Positions 27,464 to 36,623 of a DNA stretch of 41,896 bases are shown here, piece after piece. Positions within the stretch are counted from its first letter, which is position 1, and the number at the start of each line of letters is the position of its first letter. The DNA is from Sphingobacteriaceae bacterium (lineage in GTDB: Bacteria > Bacteroidota > Bacteroidia > UBA7662). The notes beneath the pieces were generated by a model that saw only the letters and a list, made by a program, of their open reading frames with translations, did no database searches and had not been told where the DNA came from. The stretch spans positions 1-41,896 of the forward strand of contig JAUXNJ010000036.1 in NCBI GenBank assembly GCA_030682795.1, read 5' to 3'. Made by a program: the position numbers and the translations under genes.

Positions 27464-30400
27464 TTGCTGGCTAATTCATTTGGTTTGTTTGCTAATATCA
27501 TCAATAAACTGATCGATACCCGAGAGAAGGGTGCTGAGGCAGATATAACGAGGCGCGCACGCATGTTGCGCATTTTTATTTGGATGTCGTTATTAGGCTT
27601 GCTGGCCACAAGCATTTCAGATTATCTGCAGGATGTTCCTTCTAGTTTTTTAGCTGTGGGCATTTCCTTTGTTTTATTGTTGTTGTTTCTGTTTTTGGTT
27701 GAAAAGCGCAAAGTAGATCCTGCCGCTTACGGCTTGCTATTTACTATGTGTGGACTGGTGTATGTAGACACACTCGTGGTAGGCGCACAGCTAGGCTCCT
27801 TTATCTACTTAATTCTGATCATGCTTTCTGTACCTTTTGTAGCCAATACAGAAAAGCCATATCAAGTAGAGATTTTTGCCTCCATCCCTTTGGTGTTTGT
27901 GATTTTGTGTTTGTACGCAGCACCATCACCTACCCATGCTTTATCGCCAGAGGCTTATTGGACCGGCATGAAATTTAATATGTTGATCTATGCCTTCGCT
28001 ACGGTGTTTTTCATGTATTCTACCGTGTATGTGAATAAGAAGTTAAATCGAAAGCTCGAAACTACTGCGTATCGATTAGAGAGTTTGTTGGAACAAACGA
28101 GCTACCTGATTTGGTCGGTCAATAAGAATTTTCAGCTCGAACAAGCCAATAAAAATTTCCTCAGTTATTTCGAAAAGCATTTTGAGCGGCCAATATTGGT
28201 GGGAGAATCGGTCTTAACTGGCTTATCCGCGGAGCAGCAGCGCTTTTGGGTGGAAAAATACAATCGCGCCTTTTTGGGTGAATCTGTTGATTTTACTTAT
28301 ACCTCTGAGCCGCTTAAAGGCGTTGTTCGCACTGCAGAAATCAGCATACACCCAGTGAAGGGGGAGCTTGGTGAATTGAGCTCTGTGGTGTGTTATTCGA
28401 ATGATATTACCGATCGGATTCAAGTGAGTAAGGCCTTACAAAGAAGCGAGCAAGTACTCAAAGATACCCTGCAATTAGCCAAGGTGGGGATATGGTCGGC
28501 GATGCCAGCGGAAGATAAAATCGTATGGGATGCGCGTACCTCCGAAATCATGGGTATGCCAGCCACTACCCACATCTTGCCTACAAAAGCTTATTACGAG
28601 CGCATCCACCCACAGGATCTTGAACGCGTGATGGCGGCCATTCAGTCTTTTGAGCTGGCAGGAAAGGAACTCAATGTAGAGCACCGCATTGTGACTTTAC
28701 AAGGTGAAGAGAAATATGTGCTTGAAAAGGCAGTGGTTGAACGGAATGATTTTGGGAAAATAGTATCGCTGAACGGCTATACCCAAGACATTACGGAGTT
28801 GCGCAGGGAGGAGCATTTGAATGTACAAACCACCAACTTGCTGCAGGAGGTAAAATTAGCTACCGAGGAATTATTGGCGTTTGAAGATTTTGATGATTCA
28901 GTAGCGCGTGCCATTACCAGGGTGGCAAAAGCCATTCAGGCCGATTACGCCTGGGTATTTCAGCACCGGATTTTCCCGCAAGGAATAGGAGCTGCTTTGT
29001 TAACGCCCAATTTAATAGGCGCTGATTTACCCAAACCGCTGCTCGATAGCTTGGTGACTGGACGTGCCTACGAAGAGATGGGAGTGCTCGATTGGTACGA
29101 ACTCCTGAGCAAAGGAGGCGTAAAGCAGGGGGATACGTCGAAGGAAGAGACTTCAGAGTTTTTACGACTGTGCAACCTCAAACGTTATGTGGTGCTGCCG
29201 ATTTTTCTGAAAGACCATTTTTGGGGCTTTGTGGGCTTTGATGCCATGGATCCGTATCGGCATTGGACCAAAAATGATGAAAACATCCTACAAGGCTTTT
29301 GCAATACGCTGGGCTCGGTGATTCGCATGAGTCAGTACCAAGACAGTCTCAAACAAGCCAAAGAGCTGGCCGAGCATGCCACCCAAACCAAAACCAATTT
29401 CCTGTCTAACATCTCACATGAAATACGCACGCCCATGAACGCCATCATAGGGCTCACCGACTTGCTCATGCCAGGTGAAAAGGAAGAAGAACGGCTCGAA
29501 TACCTGCATGCCATTAAGTTTTCGGGCGATAATTTGCTGCGTTTGATCAACGACTTGCTTGATTTGAGTAAGATTGAGGCTAATAAAATGAACCTCGACA
29601 GCCAGCCTTTTCCCATAAAAGAGCTGCTGCGGCAGTTTGAAAAGGTGATGCGCTACCTCACCAAAGAAAAGCAGCTAGACCTTAAATTTACTATCGATAA
29701 AAAGCTACCCAACCTGCTGGCGGGCGACCAGGTACGCTTGAATCAGATTTTATTAAATCTGGGTAGCAATGCAGCTAAATTTACCGAGAAGGGAGAGGTG
29801 CGTTTTGAGGTGAAGCTGGAGGCGACCAAACTCGATAGCTATTGGCTCGAAATTACCATGGCCGATACGGGCATTGGCATTGAGCAGGATAAATTAAGCC
29901 TCATTTTCGATAGTTTTGAGCAGGCCGAAAAGTACATCAGCCGCAAATTCGGTGGCACAGGCTTGGGGCTCACCATCACCCATAAACTGGTAGAATTGAT
30001 GGGAGGCAGCATAACGGTTTCTAGTAAGAAGGGTGAAGGTTCAGTATTTACTGTTCGCCTTCCCCTCGGCAAAGTAGCTGGCGACCTTACCAACGAATTG
30101 CGCTATTCGGCTTTGGCAGAGAAGGATTTGAAGGCTTGCCGCATTTTGGTCGTGGAAGACAATAAAATCAACATCTTACTGGTGTCGCGCTTGCTAAAGT
30201 CGTGGAAAGCCCAATTTGAAGTGGCAGAAAACGGCTTGGAAGCGCAGGAAATGTTGAAGGAGCAGCGCTACGACTTGATTTTACTTGACTTGCAAATGCC
30301 TATCATGAACGGCTTTGAGCTGATGGAGAAGTTGCGCACGGGTGAGGCTGGCCCGCAAATCGACATTCCAGTGATGGCCCTTACCGCTGATGCCTACGAA

Positions 30401-30505
30401 CAAACCCGTGGCAAGGCTCTGTCGCTGGGCTTCAACGACTTCATCACCAAGCCCATTCAAGCTGACGATCTCTACCAGAAAATTTACACCTTGGTGCACG
30501 ACTGA
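27464..30505 (+). CDS. Hybrid sensor histidine kinase with PAS and GAF domains
   Basis: Up to 1013 residues. The start is uncertain: the open frame begins with TTG 27464 (or TTG 27485), while the first ATG is 27563. Residues between look coding (NKLIDTREKGAEADITRRAR). About six TM helices lie in 35-200, then a PAS (~205-330) and a PAS_3-type domain (~335-455, QLAKVGIWSAMPAEDK ... RIHPQDLERVM). A GAF-like domain spans ~470-630. HisKA has His652 (LSNISHEIRTPMNAIIG), then HATPase_c (GTGLGLTITHKLVELMGG) and receiver Asp942 (LILLDLQMPIMNG). Orphan kinase with no adjacent regulator. A bidirectional terminator follows. Confidence 0.93.
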   Translation: MLANSFGLFANIINKLIDTREKGAEADITRRARMLRIFIWMSLLGLLATSISDYLQDVPSSFLAVGISFVLLLLFLFLVEKRKVDPAAYGLLFTMCGLVYVDTLVVGAQLGSFIYLILIMLSVPFVANTEKPYQVEIFASIPLVFVILCLYAAPSPTHALSPEAYWTGMKFNMLIYAFATVFFMYSTVYVNKKLNRKLETTAYRLESLLEQTSYLIWSVNKNFQLEQANKNFLSYFEKHFERPILVGESVLTGLSAEQQRFWVEKYNRAFLGESVDFTYTSEPLKGVVRTAEISIHPVKGELGELSSVVCYSNDITDRIQVSKALQRSEQVLKDTLQLAKVGIWSAMPAEDKIVWDARTSEIMGMPATTHILPTKAYYERIHPQDLERVMAAIQSFELAGKELNVEHRIVTLQGEEKYVLEKAVVERNDFGKIVSLNGYTQDITELRREEHLNVQTTNLLQEVKLATEELLAFEDFDDSVARAITRVAKAIQADYAWVFQHRIFPQGIGAALLTPNLIGADLPKPLLDSLVTGRAYEEMGVLDWYELLSKGGVKQGDTSKEETSEFLRLCNLKRYVVLPIFLKDHFWGFVGFDAMDPYRHWTKNDENILQGFCNTLGSVIRMSQYQDSLKQAKELAEHATQTKTNFLSNISHEIRTPMNAIIGLTDLLMPGEKEEERLEYLHAIKFSGDNLLRLINDLLDLSKIEANKMNLDSQPFPIKELLRQFEKVMRYLTKEKQLDLKFTIDKKLPNLLAGDQVRLNQILLNLGSNAAKFTEKGEVRFEVKLEATKLDSYWLEITMADTGIGIEQDKLSLIFDSFEQAEKYISRKFGGTGLGLTITHKLVELMGGSITVSSKKGEGSVFTVRLPLGKVAGDLTNELRYSALAEKDLKACRILVVEDNKINILLVSRLLKSWKAQFEVAENGLEAQEMLKEQRYDLILLDLQMPIMNGFELMEKLRTGEAGPQIDIPVMALTADAYEQTRGKALSLGFNDFITKPIQADDLYQKIYTLVHD

Positions 30506-30522
30506 GGCGCCCTATCCACATA

Positions 30523-30554
30523 AAAAAAGCCGGAACACATGCCCCGGCTTTTTT
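30523..30554. terminator. Bidirectional terminator between hybrid kinase and pdhB
   Basis: AAAAAAGCCGG (30523-30533) / CCGGCTTTTTT (30544-30554), an 11-bp perfect stem between two convergent genes, with A- and T-runs on both sides. Confidence 0.92.
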
Positions 30555-30571
30555 GATTGCTTTGATGCTGC

Positions 30572-31555
30572 TTATTTTTTGATGTACATCACTTCTTTTA
30601 CAGCCTTCACCACTTTTTCTACAGATGGCAAATAGGCCTGCACCAGGTTCATGGCGTAAGGCATCGATACATCTGATCCATTTACCCGTACCACTGGGGC
30701 ATCTAGGTAATCAAAGGCGTCTTTCTGTACGCGGTAAGCAATTTCCGAAGAAATGCCGCCGTAAGGCCAGCTTTCGTCGATTACTACCAAGCGATTGGTT
30801 TTTTTAACGCTGTTGAGGATGGTGGTGTGGTCGAGCGGACGAATGGTACGCAAATCAATCACCTCGGCAGAAATGCCTTCAGCAGCTAACGCTTCAGCCG
30901 AAGCCAGCGCTACTTTCATCATTTTATTGTACGAAACGAGGGTAATGTCGGTGCCAGCACGCTTCACATCGGCCACGCCAATTGGAATGAGGTATTCGCC
31001 TTCAGGCACTTCGCCTTTGTCGCCGTACATTTGCTCCGACTCCATAAAAATCACAGGGTCGTTGTCGCGGATGGCAGCTTTTAGCAAGCCTTTGGCGTCG
31101 TATGGGGTAGAAGGGGAGATGACTTTGAGTCCGGGTACGTTCGCATACCAGCTTTCAAACACCTGTGAGTGTTGTGCGCCGAGGGTGCCGGCTGAGCCCG
31201 AGGGACCACGGAACACCATGGGTGCGCCAAATTGGCCGCCCGACATCGACAATACTTTTGCAGCGGCGTTTACAATCTGGTCGATGGCCACCAACGAAAA
31301 GTTGAAGGTCATAAACTCGATGATCGGACGCAAGCCGTTCATGGCTGCACCTACGCCAATGCCCGCAAAACCAAGCTCGGCAATGGGTGTGTCAATGATG
31401 CGGCGGTCGCCAAATTCGTCGAGCATGCCCTGACTCACTTTGTAGGCACCGTTGTATTGGGCAACTTCTTCACCCATTAAAAACACGCGATCGTCTCTGC
31501 GCATTTCTTCCTGCATGGCTTCTCGCAGGGCTTCGCGCATTTGAATTTCTCTCAT
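30572..31555 (-). CDS. pdhB: Pyruvate dehydrogenase E1 component, beta subunit
   Basis: 327 residues, the family length. It starts [40 protein letters not shown] and [19 protein letters not shown] contribute to the thiamine-pyrophosphate site. [21 protein letters not shown] and [11 protein letters not shown] are typical of the transketolase-type beta subunit. With E1 alpha, E2 and E3 it converts pyruvate to acetyl-CoA in the cytoplasm. The alpha and E2 genes are not adjacent here, which is common in this phylum. Branched-chain E1 beta is a less likely alternative. Confidence 0.93.
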   Translation of the reverse strand: MREIQMREALREAMQEEMRRDDRVFLMGEEVAQYNGAYKVSQGMLDEFGDRRIIDTPIAELGFAGIGVGAAMNGLRPIIEFMTFNFSLVAIDQIVNAAAKVLSMSGGQFGAPMVFRGPSGSAGTLGAQHSQVFESWYANVPGLKVISPSTPYDAKGLLKAAIRDNDPVIFMESEQMYGDKGEVPEGEYLIPIGVADVKRAGTDITLVSYNKMMKVALASAEALAAEGISAEVIDLRTIRPLDHTTILNSVKKTNRLVVIDESWPYGGISSEIAYRVQKDAFDYLDAPVVRVNGSDVSMPYAMNLVQAYLPSVEKVVKAVKEVMYIKK

Positions 31556-31702
31556 GTATAGTTGTTTATTTCAAGACTTTTTTGCGACTGCAATAATAGG
31601 CATAAAAGCGTTAAGGGAGAAAAAAGCAGGGTATAAATTAGGGTATCTATTTACGCCAAGAGACTTTGTGTCGCTGACTCATTGAAAGAGCGAAGCATCA
31701 AG

Positions 31703-32401
31703 TTAAGATTTCTTACCCTTCGGCTGCAAGGGCCTGATTTCCACATCCACCGTCAAAAAGTTTGGCGATGATTCTAACAATTGCAATAAAAGAAGGGCTA
31801 CGTCTTGCGGCTGTAACATATTCGGATTGGTCGTAACTCCCTCCACTTCATCGAAAAAATTGGTGGCTACCGAGCCGGGGTATACGCAGCTCACCTTAAT
31901 GCCATCTTCCCGTAATTCGGCATACAACGAATGACTGATACCCCGCACGGCAAATTTGGTGGCCGAATAGCCGCTGCCCTGCACAATGCCATTCAAGCCT
32001 GCAATAGAGCTGATGTTGATGATGTGGCCGGCTTGTTGCGCTTTGAGCAAAGGCACCACAGCCCTGCTGCAATACATCAAACCGTGCACATTGGTATCGA
32101 ACATGGCGTGCCATTTTTCAATAGGGAGGTCCTCAAGCTTGCCAAAATGACCAAAACCAGCGTTGTTAATGAGTCCGAACACCGCCTCGCCCAGCTTTTT
32201 ACGCGTTTGCTCCATGGCGGCATTCACCTGCTCTAGTTTAGAAACATCGCAGCTGAAAAAATGAAAGTTGGGATGGGTGTAAGCCGGTGCATTGCGGCCC
32301 CAGCCAGCTACGGTATAACCTTTTTCATTCAAAAGTTGGGCTGTGGCTAAGCCAATGCCTTTGCTTACGCCGGTAATAATGGTGTAGTGGGATGTTTGCA
32401 T
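31703..32401 (-). CDS. Short-chain dehydrogenase/reductase (SDR) family oxidoreductase
   Basis: 232 residues, classical SDR. The cofactor motif TGVSKGIG is at 10-17, NNAG at ~79-82, and the catalytic Ser132 (INISSIAG), Tyr145 and Lys149 (YSATK) are all present. NADP preference is suggested by Arg36 after the GWGR strand, weakly. Substrate unknown; uses such as carbonyl or acyl reduction are possible. It lies 29 bp downstream of the DNA ligase on the same strand and may be transcribed with it, although no functional link is evident. Confidence 0.9.
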   Translation of the reverse strand: MQTSHYTIITGVSKGIGLATAQLLNEKGYTVAGWGRNAPAYTHPNFHFFSCDVSKLEQVNAAMEQTRKKLGEAVFGLINNAGFGHFGKLEDLPIEKWHAMFDTNVHGLMYCSRAVVPLLKAQQAGHIINISSIAGLNGIVQGSGYSATKFAVRGISHSLYAELREDGIKVSCVYPGSVATNFFDEVEGVTTNPNMLQPQDVALLLLQLLESSPNFLTVDVEIRPLQPKGKKS

Positions 32402-32430
32402 GGTACGAATCTAAGGTAATTTTAGGGGCT

Positions 32431-34020
32431 TCAGACCCCTGGTGTGAGCAAAACCTTGAGCTCGTGCAAATGGTTCGCTTGCTCTGGGAGTTTATCTTGC
32501 CGCCAGCGTAAAATCCTGGGAAAACGCACCGCTACCCCAGCTTTGTGACGCTTGCTCAGTTGCAGTCCCTCAAAGGCAATCTCAAATACAAGCTGTGGTT
32601 TTACCGTACGCACGGGACCAAATTTTTCGAGGGTATTGGCTTTGATGAAGGCGTCAACGGCTTTGATTTCTTTGTCGGTGAGACCGCTGTACGCCTTGGC
32701 AAAGGTCACCAACTGATCACCCTCCCAAAGGGCGAAGGTGTAGTCGGTAAACAGATTGGCGCGCCTACCATGGCCTTTTTGCGCATACAGCAATACCGCA
32801 TCAATGCTCAACGGATTAACTTTCCACTTCCACCAGCTGCCTTTTTTGCGGCCCTGCTCGTAAGGTGCGTCCAAGCGCTTGAGCATGAGTCCTTCGGCAA
32901 GTTGTGCGCGCCCCTGGTCGCGGAACAGGCCGAGCTGCTGCCAATCCTCAAAAACCAAACTTTCGGATAAAAGCAAGGCAGATGAGGTATTTTCAGCCAG
33001 CAGTTCTTTGAGTTGCTGGCGGCGTTGGCGGAGGGGGAGGGAGCGAAGGTCCTGCCCAGCAAATTCTAGTAAATCGTAGGCCATGAGGGCCACGGGCATG
33101 CTTTGCTGCATTTTTTTGGAAGGCTTTTTGCGTCCCAAGCGCTGTTGCAGGGCATTAAATGATAAAATTTGTCTGTTTTCTACGCACAGCAGCTCGCCGT
33201 CGAGCACCGTGCCGTTGGGCAAATCCTGCAGGGCTGCGCACAAATCGGGAAACTGCTCATTGAGCAATTCTTCGCCGCGCGACCATAAATACACCGCATC
33301 AGCCCGTTTGATAAGCTGCGCCCGAATCCCATCCCATTTCCATTCGGCCTGCCAAGCTTCCGTTGCGCCCAATTCAGCCAATGGCTGTTCTAAGGGATAG
33401 GCCAAAAAGAAAGGGTAGGGTTTAGAAGCATCACTGGCCGCATCTGAGGCCAACAAGGCTTCTAACGAAAGGGCGGCAGGCTGCCATTTGCCCATGAGGG
33501 CATACAGCACAGCGGCTTCGTCTTTTTGATACACCCGCGCCAAGGCTTTGGCCACCAGTTTTTCGGAAACACCCACCCGAAAGCCGCCTGTGAGCAGTTT
33601 GTTAAATAAAAAGCGCTGGGTGGTAGGTAATTGCGCCCATTGGTCTATCACAAAAGCTTTTTTACTGCCTTCATCGGCTTGCTGGAGCCCTTGCAGATGG
33701 CTTAACATTTGGTTTAGGGGGATTTCATTGCTGTTAGCATGCGGCTCAGGCAAGACCAAAGCCAGTGTTTCGGCCAAATCGCCCACTTGTTGGTAGCATT
33801 CTGCGAGCATCCAGTCGCTCAACCCGCTTACTTCTGCCGCCCAAAGCTGCAATTGGGTGCTGGTGATTTGGCGTTTGGGTCGCCGACCACTGAACAAGGC
33901 TACTGTCCAGATGGCATCCTCAGGAGCCGCATTACGAAAGTAGCTTTCTAAAGCGGCCACCTTAGACAAGGTGCTGTTGCTTCGGTCGAGGGACTCAAAA
34001 AGGGCGGCAAAAGCTTTCAT
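32431..34020 (-). CDS. ATP-dependent DNA ligase (bacterial LigB/archaeal-like type)
   Basis: 529 residues. An N-terminal DNA-binding domain (1-~200; SGRRPKRQITS ... LLTGGFRVGVSEKLVAKALA) is followed by the nucleotidyl-transferase domain with motif I EWKWDGIRAQ (adenylated Lys228), motif III (VLDGELL) and motif IV/V (EGLMLKRLDAPYEQGRKKGSWWKWK). An OB-fold domain ends in VRFPRILRWRQDK. It seals nicks using ATP and is additional to the essential NAD ligase. It overlaps the exonuclease gene by 4 bp (ATGA), the well-known ligase/ligase-associated-exonuclease pair; the usual Lhr-like helicase and metallophosphoesterase partners are not in this window. Confidence 0.95.
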   Translation of the reverse strand: MKAFAALFESLDRSNSTLSKVAALESYFRNAAPEDAIWTVALFSGRRPKRQITSTQLQLWAAEVSGLSDWMLAECYQQVGDLAETLALVLPEPHANSNEIPLNQMLSHLQGLQQADEGSKKAFVIDQWAQLPTTQRFLFNKLLTGGFRVGVSEKLVAKALARVYQKDEAAVLYALMGKWQPAALSLEALLASDAASDASKPYPFFLAYPLEQPLAELGATEAWQAEWKWDGIRAQLIKRADAVYLWSRGEELLNEQFPDLCAALQDLPNGTVLDGELLCVENRQILSFNALQQRLGRKKPSKKMQQSMPVALMAYDLLEFAGQDLRSLPLRQRRQQLKELLAENTSSALLLSESLVFEDWQQLGLFRDQGRAQLAEGLMLKRLDAPYEQGRKKGSWWKWKVNPLSIDAVLLYAQKGHGRRANLFTDYTFALWEGDQLVTFAKAYSGLTDKEIKAVDAFIKANTLEKFGPVRTVKPQLVFEIAFEGLQLSKRHKAGVAVRFPRILRWRQDKLPEQANHLHELKVLLTPGV

Positions 34021-35030
34021 TCGGTTTCCTCCTGGGCTGCAGCACCGCCTTCTCCCATAAATAAGGTGTGTTCTTCTTGGGCATCCAGTCCCATCTCGCG
34101 CAGTTGTCTGCTAAAAAGCGCCGTAAAACCATGGGTGCAAATCACTTTTTCGGCCCCTGTGGCACTGATGGCTTGTAGCAAGCCCGGGTAGTCAGCATGG
34201 TCACTAATCACAAAACCCCGATCGAGCGATTGCCGTCGCCGGTTGCCTCGCACTTGCACCCAGCCCGAGGCCGTGGCATCGGTATAAGGCTCGAGTTTTT
34301 TCTGCCAATGGCCGTCGGCCGCACCAGGAGGGGCCAGTACCAGCACCCCTGTGCCGTGTAGCTTGCGGTTGTAGCTGCTCAAAGGCAGGGTAGCAGGCAG
34401 CTGAAAGCCTACTGCTGCCAAGGCTTCATTCATTTGTGCAATGCTGGGATGCACGAAAATGGGTCCGATGCTTGGGTCTATACCACTCAACAGCCGCTGC
34501 GCCTTGCCCAGCGAATAGCCGAAAAGCACACAGTTTTGTCCCGCAGCCGCCGCCTCCATCCACCATTGATTGATGGCAGCAAAGGCCACCGACTGCGGTT
34601 GCCAGCGGTAAATGGGCATGCCAAAGGTGCATTCGGTAATAAATGTGTGACAAGGCACCGGCTCAAATGCAGGTGTAAGGCCATCGTTTTCTACTTTGTA
34701 ATCGCCCGAGGCTACCCAAATTTCGCCTCGATGTTCTACCCTGATTTGGGCCGAGCCGGGAATGTGCCCAGCCGGATGCCAGCTAAAACGCACCCCGTTT
34801 ATAGAAATCGATTCCCCATAGGCCACCGTTTGCAACGAAATATCTTTTCCCAAACGCGCCCGCAAAACCTGCTCATTATGCTCCTGGGCCACATAATGCC
34901 GCTGTCCCCAACGCGCATGGTCGGCATGGGCATGGGTAATCAACGCCCGCTCTACCTTGCGCCAGGGGTCGATGTACACATTGGCTGGGGGACAAAAAAT
35001 ACCTTCAGGCTTAAAAACGAGCAGCGACAT
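34017..35030 (-). CDS. Ligase-associated DNA exonuclease (metallo-beta-lactamase fold)
   Basis: 337 residues from ATG 35030 (MSLLVFKPEGIFCPPANVYI). A TTG two codons upstream is the only longer start and falls inside the -7 box. The metal motif HxHxDH is complete (His33, His35, Asp37, His38), then SWHPAGHIPGSAQIRVEHRGE with the third histidine and VASGDYK. GYSLGKAQRLL and VISDHADYPGLLQAI (beta-CASP-type segments) follow. Similar to TIGR04122 ligase-associated exonucleases of the CPSF/Artemis group, which act on DNA ends. First gene of the exonuclease-ligase pair with its own promoter. Confidence 0.94.
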   Translation of the reverse strand: MSLLVFKPEGIFCPPANVYIDPWRKVERALITHAHADHARWGQRHYVAQEHNEQVLRARLGKDISLQTVAYGESISINGVRFSWHPAGHIPGSAQIRVEHRGEIWVASGDYKVENDGLTPAFEPVPCHTFITECTFGMPIYRWQPQSVAFAAINQWWMEAAAAGQNCVLFGYSLGKAQRLLSGIDPSIGPIFVHPSIAQMNEALAAVGFQLPATLPLSSYNRKLHGTGVLVLAPPGAADGHWQKKLEPYTDATASGWVQVRGNRRRQSLDRGFVISDHADYPGLLQAISATGAEKVICTHGFTALFSRQLREMGLDAQEEHTLFMGEGGAAAQEETE

Positions 35031-35033
35031 ATT

Positions 35034-35041
35034 CAAAGGTA
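35034..35041 (-). promoter_or_regulatory. -7 element of the exonuclease-ligase operon
   Basis: TACCTTTG (minus strand 35041-35034) lies 3 bp before the ATG that begins at 35030, implying a leaderless transcript. No TTTG 19 bp upstream. Confidence 0.5.
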
Positions 35042-35132
35042 AGGAGGGCAGCAGACATCTTTTGTCAACAAATAAACGGACTTGCAGTTTGCCACCTTAA
35101 ATTTCTTGTGGATGCAATCTCCCGCACTTCCG

Positions 35133-35140
35133 TAACTTTG
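35133..35140 (+). promoter_or_regulatory. -7 element upstream of the 224-residue protein
   Basis: TAACTTTG, 7 bp before the ATG at 35148. The -33 element is not well matched (CTTG at 35105, spacing too long). Confidence 0.4.
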
Positions 35141-35147
35141 TGGCTTC

Positions 35148-35822
35148 ATGTGGAGCAATAAAAAAATCAGCTTTCTGTTTGTGGTCTTTGTACTCACCGG
35201 TGTAGCCGTGCTGCTTACCCGTTTGGCCAACGACCAACACCTGCTCGCTCGTATACGAGTGGTTCCGCACGATGGCAGCTTGGTGAGTGGGGGGCAACAG
35301 CGCTTGGCAGCTTTACTGGTCGATTCGCTCTACAGCGGGGTGTTTTATGAACAGCACAGTCATCACTTCATGATGCCCTTTCCAGATGAGCTTGATAGCG
35401 TTATTCTGCAGCCTTTTCAAGTAAACTCCAGCTTGAAATGGCACAACATTACGCCTGATACGCTTTTTTTGCGTGCCTTTTCGCTGAGTTATGCCAATAT
35501 GCTGTACAAAGTACCCGCGGCACAAACCGACTCCCTGAATCAATACAACAGCCAAAATGAACGCCTACGCAGACTGGCGGTGCTGGCTAAAGGACCACAG
35601 CGTGATACTTTGTTGCTGCAACTTCATGCACCGATTGACCAATGGACAGCGGGACAGTCGGATAAACTACGGAAACGCTATGTGAACCAATTGCTGGCAC
35701 AAATGAGCAAAAAGGTGCTGACTGAACCGGGTAAAGCTTGGATTTTATTGGTGGATGTAGAGCATTATGCTGACCTAAAAGTCAAAATTAAAGGAGCCAA
35801 TCGATTTGAATGGATGGACTAA
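35148..35822 (+). CDS. Membrane-anchored protein of unknown function
   Basis: 224 residues, family not recognised. A single N-terminal membrane segment (~8-25, SFLFVVFVLTGVAVLLT) is followed by a likely periplasmic domain: HDGSLVSGGQQRLAALLVDS, a mid-part rich in Leu/Ser/Tyr, then WTAGQSDKLRKRYVNQLLAQMSKK and a C-terminal strand GKAWILLVDVEHYADLKVKI. The last 17 bp overlap the DUF481 gene, so the two are co-transcribed and probably act together at the envelope. Confidence 0.7.
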   Translation: MWSNKKISFLFVVFVLTGVAVLLTRLANDQHLLARIRVVPHDGSLVSGGQQRLAALLVDSLYSGVFYEQHSHHFMMPFPDELDSVILQPFQVNSSLKWHNITPDTLFLRAFSLSYANMLYKVPAAQTDSLNQYNSQNERLRRLAVLAKGPQRDTLLLQLHAPIDQWTAGQSDKLRKRYVNQLLAQMSKKVLTEPGKAWILLVDVEHYADLKVKIKGANRFEWMD

Positions 35823-36606
35823 AGGCGCATTAATTGGCCTGTTATTGCTGTTAAGCACTGCTTCTTTCGCACAAATTTTAAATGCCGAGGCTTTTCAAAG
35901 TCAGAACGAGCCGCTTGAAAAATGGCGAGGACAAACGGCATTTGGCATCAACCTCGACAAGCAGCAGGCTTTGGTTTACAGCGTTTTTACGGATGTGGAT
36001 GCTGCCCTGCGGATCAAAAACAAATCGCTGCTCACCGCTTCCCGAGTGCGGGTTACGGGTACCGGCGACGATTTATTACTGAACGGCGGCTTCATGCACC
36101 TGCGCTTGCGGGACAATACGGGCAAGCTGTTGCTACTCGAACACTATACCCAATATCAGTGGGATGGCGTGCGGGGCCTCAAAAATCGTTACCTGCTTGG
36201 CACCAATATTCGGCAACTTTTGCAACGCGACAGTCTCGGCAGTCTTTACGCCGGCTTTGGTGCTTTTTACGAATTTGAGCAATGGGGCTATGGGGCAGTA
36301 CCTCGTGAGCGCCGGCCTTTGGTGCTCGACGACCGCAATATCAGCCTCCTCAAGTTTAACACTTACATCCGCTTTTTTAGGAGAATCGCGCCGAATTTGC
36401 GCATCGGAACCACTTTTTACTACCAAGCAAGGCCAGAATATTTTTTCAACGACTACCGCCTGGCGGGCAACCTCGAATTTGTGTTTTTGGTAAGTAAAAA
36501 CCTGGAATTCCGCCTGAATTACGATGGTATTTACGATACTCAACCCGTAGTGCCCATCGATAAATTTTATTTTACCCTTTCGAATCGCTTTGTGTTTAGA
36601 TTTTAG
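35806..36606 (+). CDS. DUF481 family outer-membrane-type protein
   Basis: 266 residues with a TTG start at 35806. It is preceded 9 bp upstream by AAAGGAG, and no in-frame ATG fits, so TTG is favoured. Signal peptide at ~1-23 (ALIGLLLLLSTASFAQ). The rest is a string of amphipathic beta strands with aromatic girdles (ALVYSVFTDVDAALRIKNK, GSLYAGFGAFYEFEQWGYG, RIGTTFYYQARPEYFFND) ending FTLSNRFVFRF, as in DUF481 (salt-induced outer-membrane protein-like) barrels. Function unknown. It overlaps the upstream gene and is followed 17 bp later by the SBBP protein gene. Confidence 0.82.
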   Translation: MNGWTKGALIGLLLLLSTASFAQILNAEAFQSQNEPLEKWRGQTAFGINLDKQQALVYSVFTDVDAALRIKNKSLLTASRVRVTGTGDDLLLNGGFMHLRLRDNTGKLLLLEHYTQYQWDGVRGLKNRYLLGTNIRQLLQRDSLGSLYAGFGAFYEFEQWGYGAVPRERRPLVLDDRNISLLKFNTYIRFFRRIAPNLRIGTTFYYQARPEYFFNDYRLAGNLEFVFLVSKNLEFRLNYDGIYDTQPVVPIDKFYFTLSNRFVFRF

Positions 36607-36623
36607 CGCATTTTAATGCCTGA

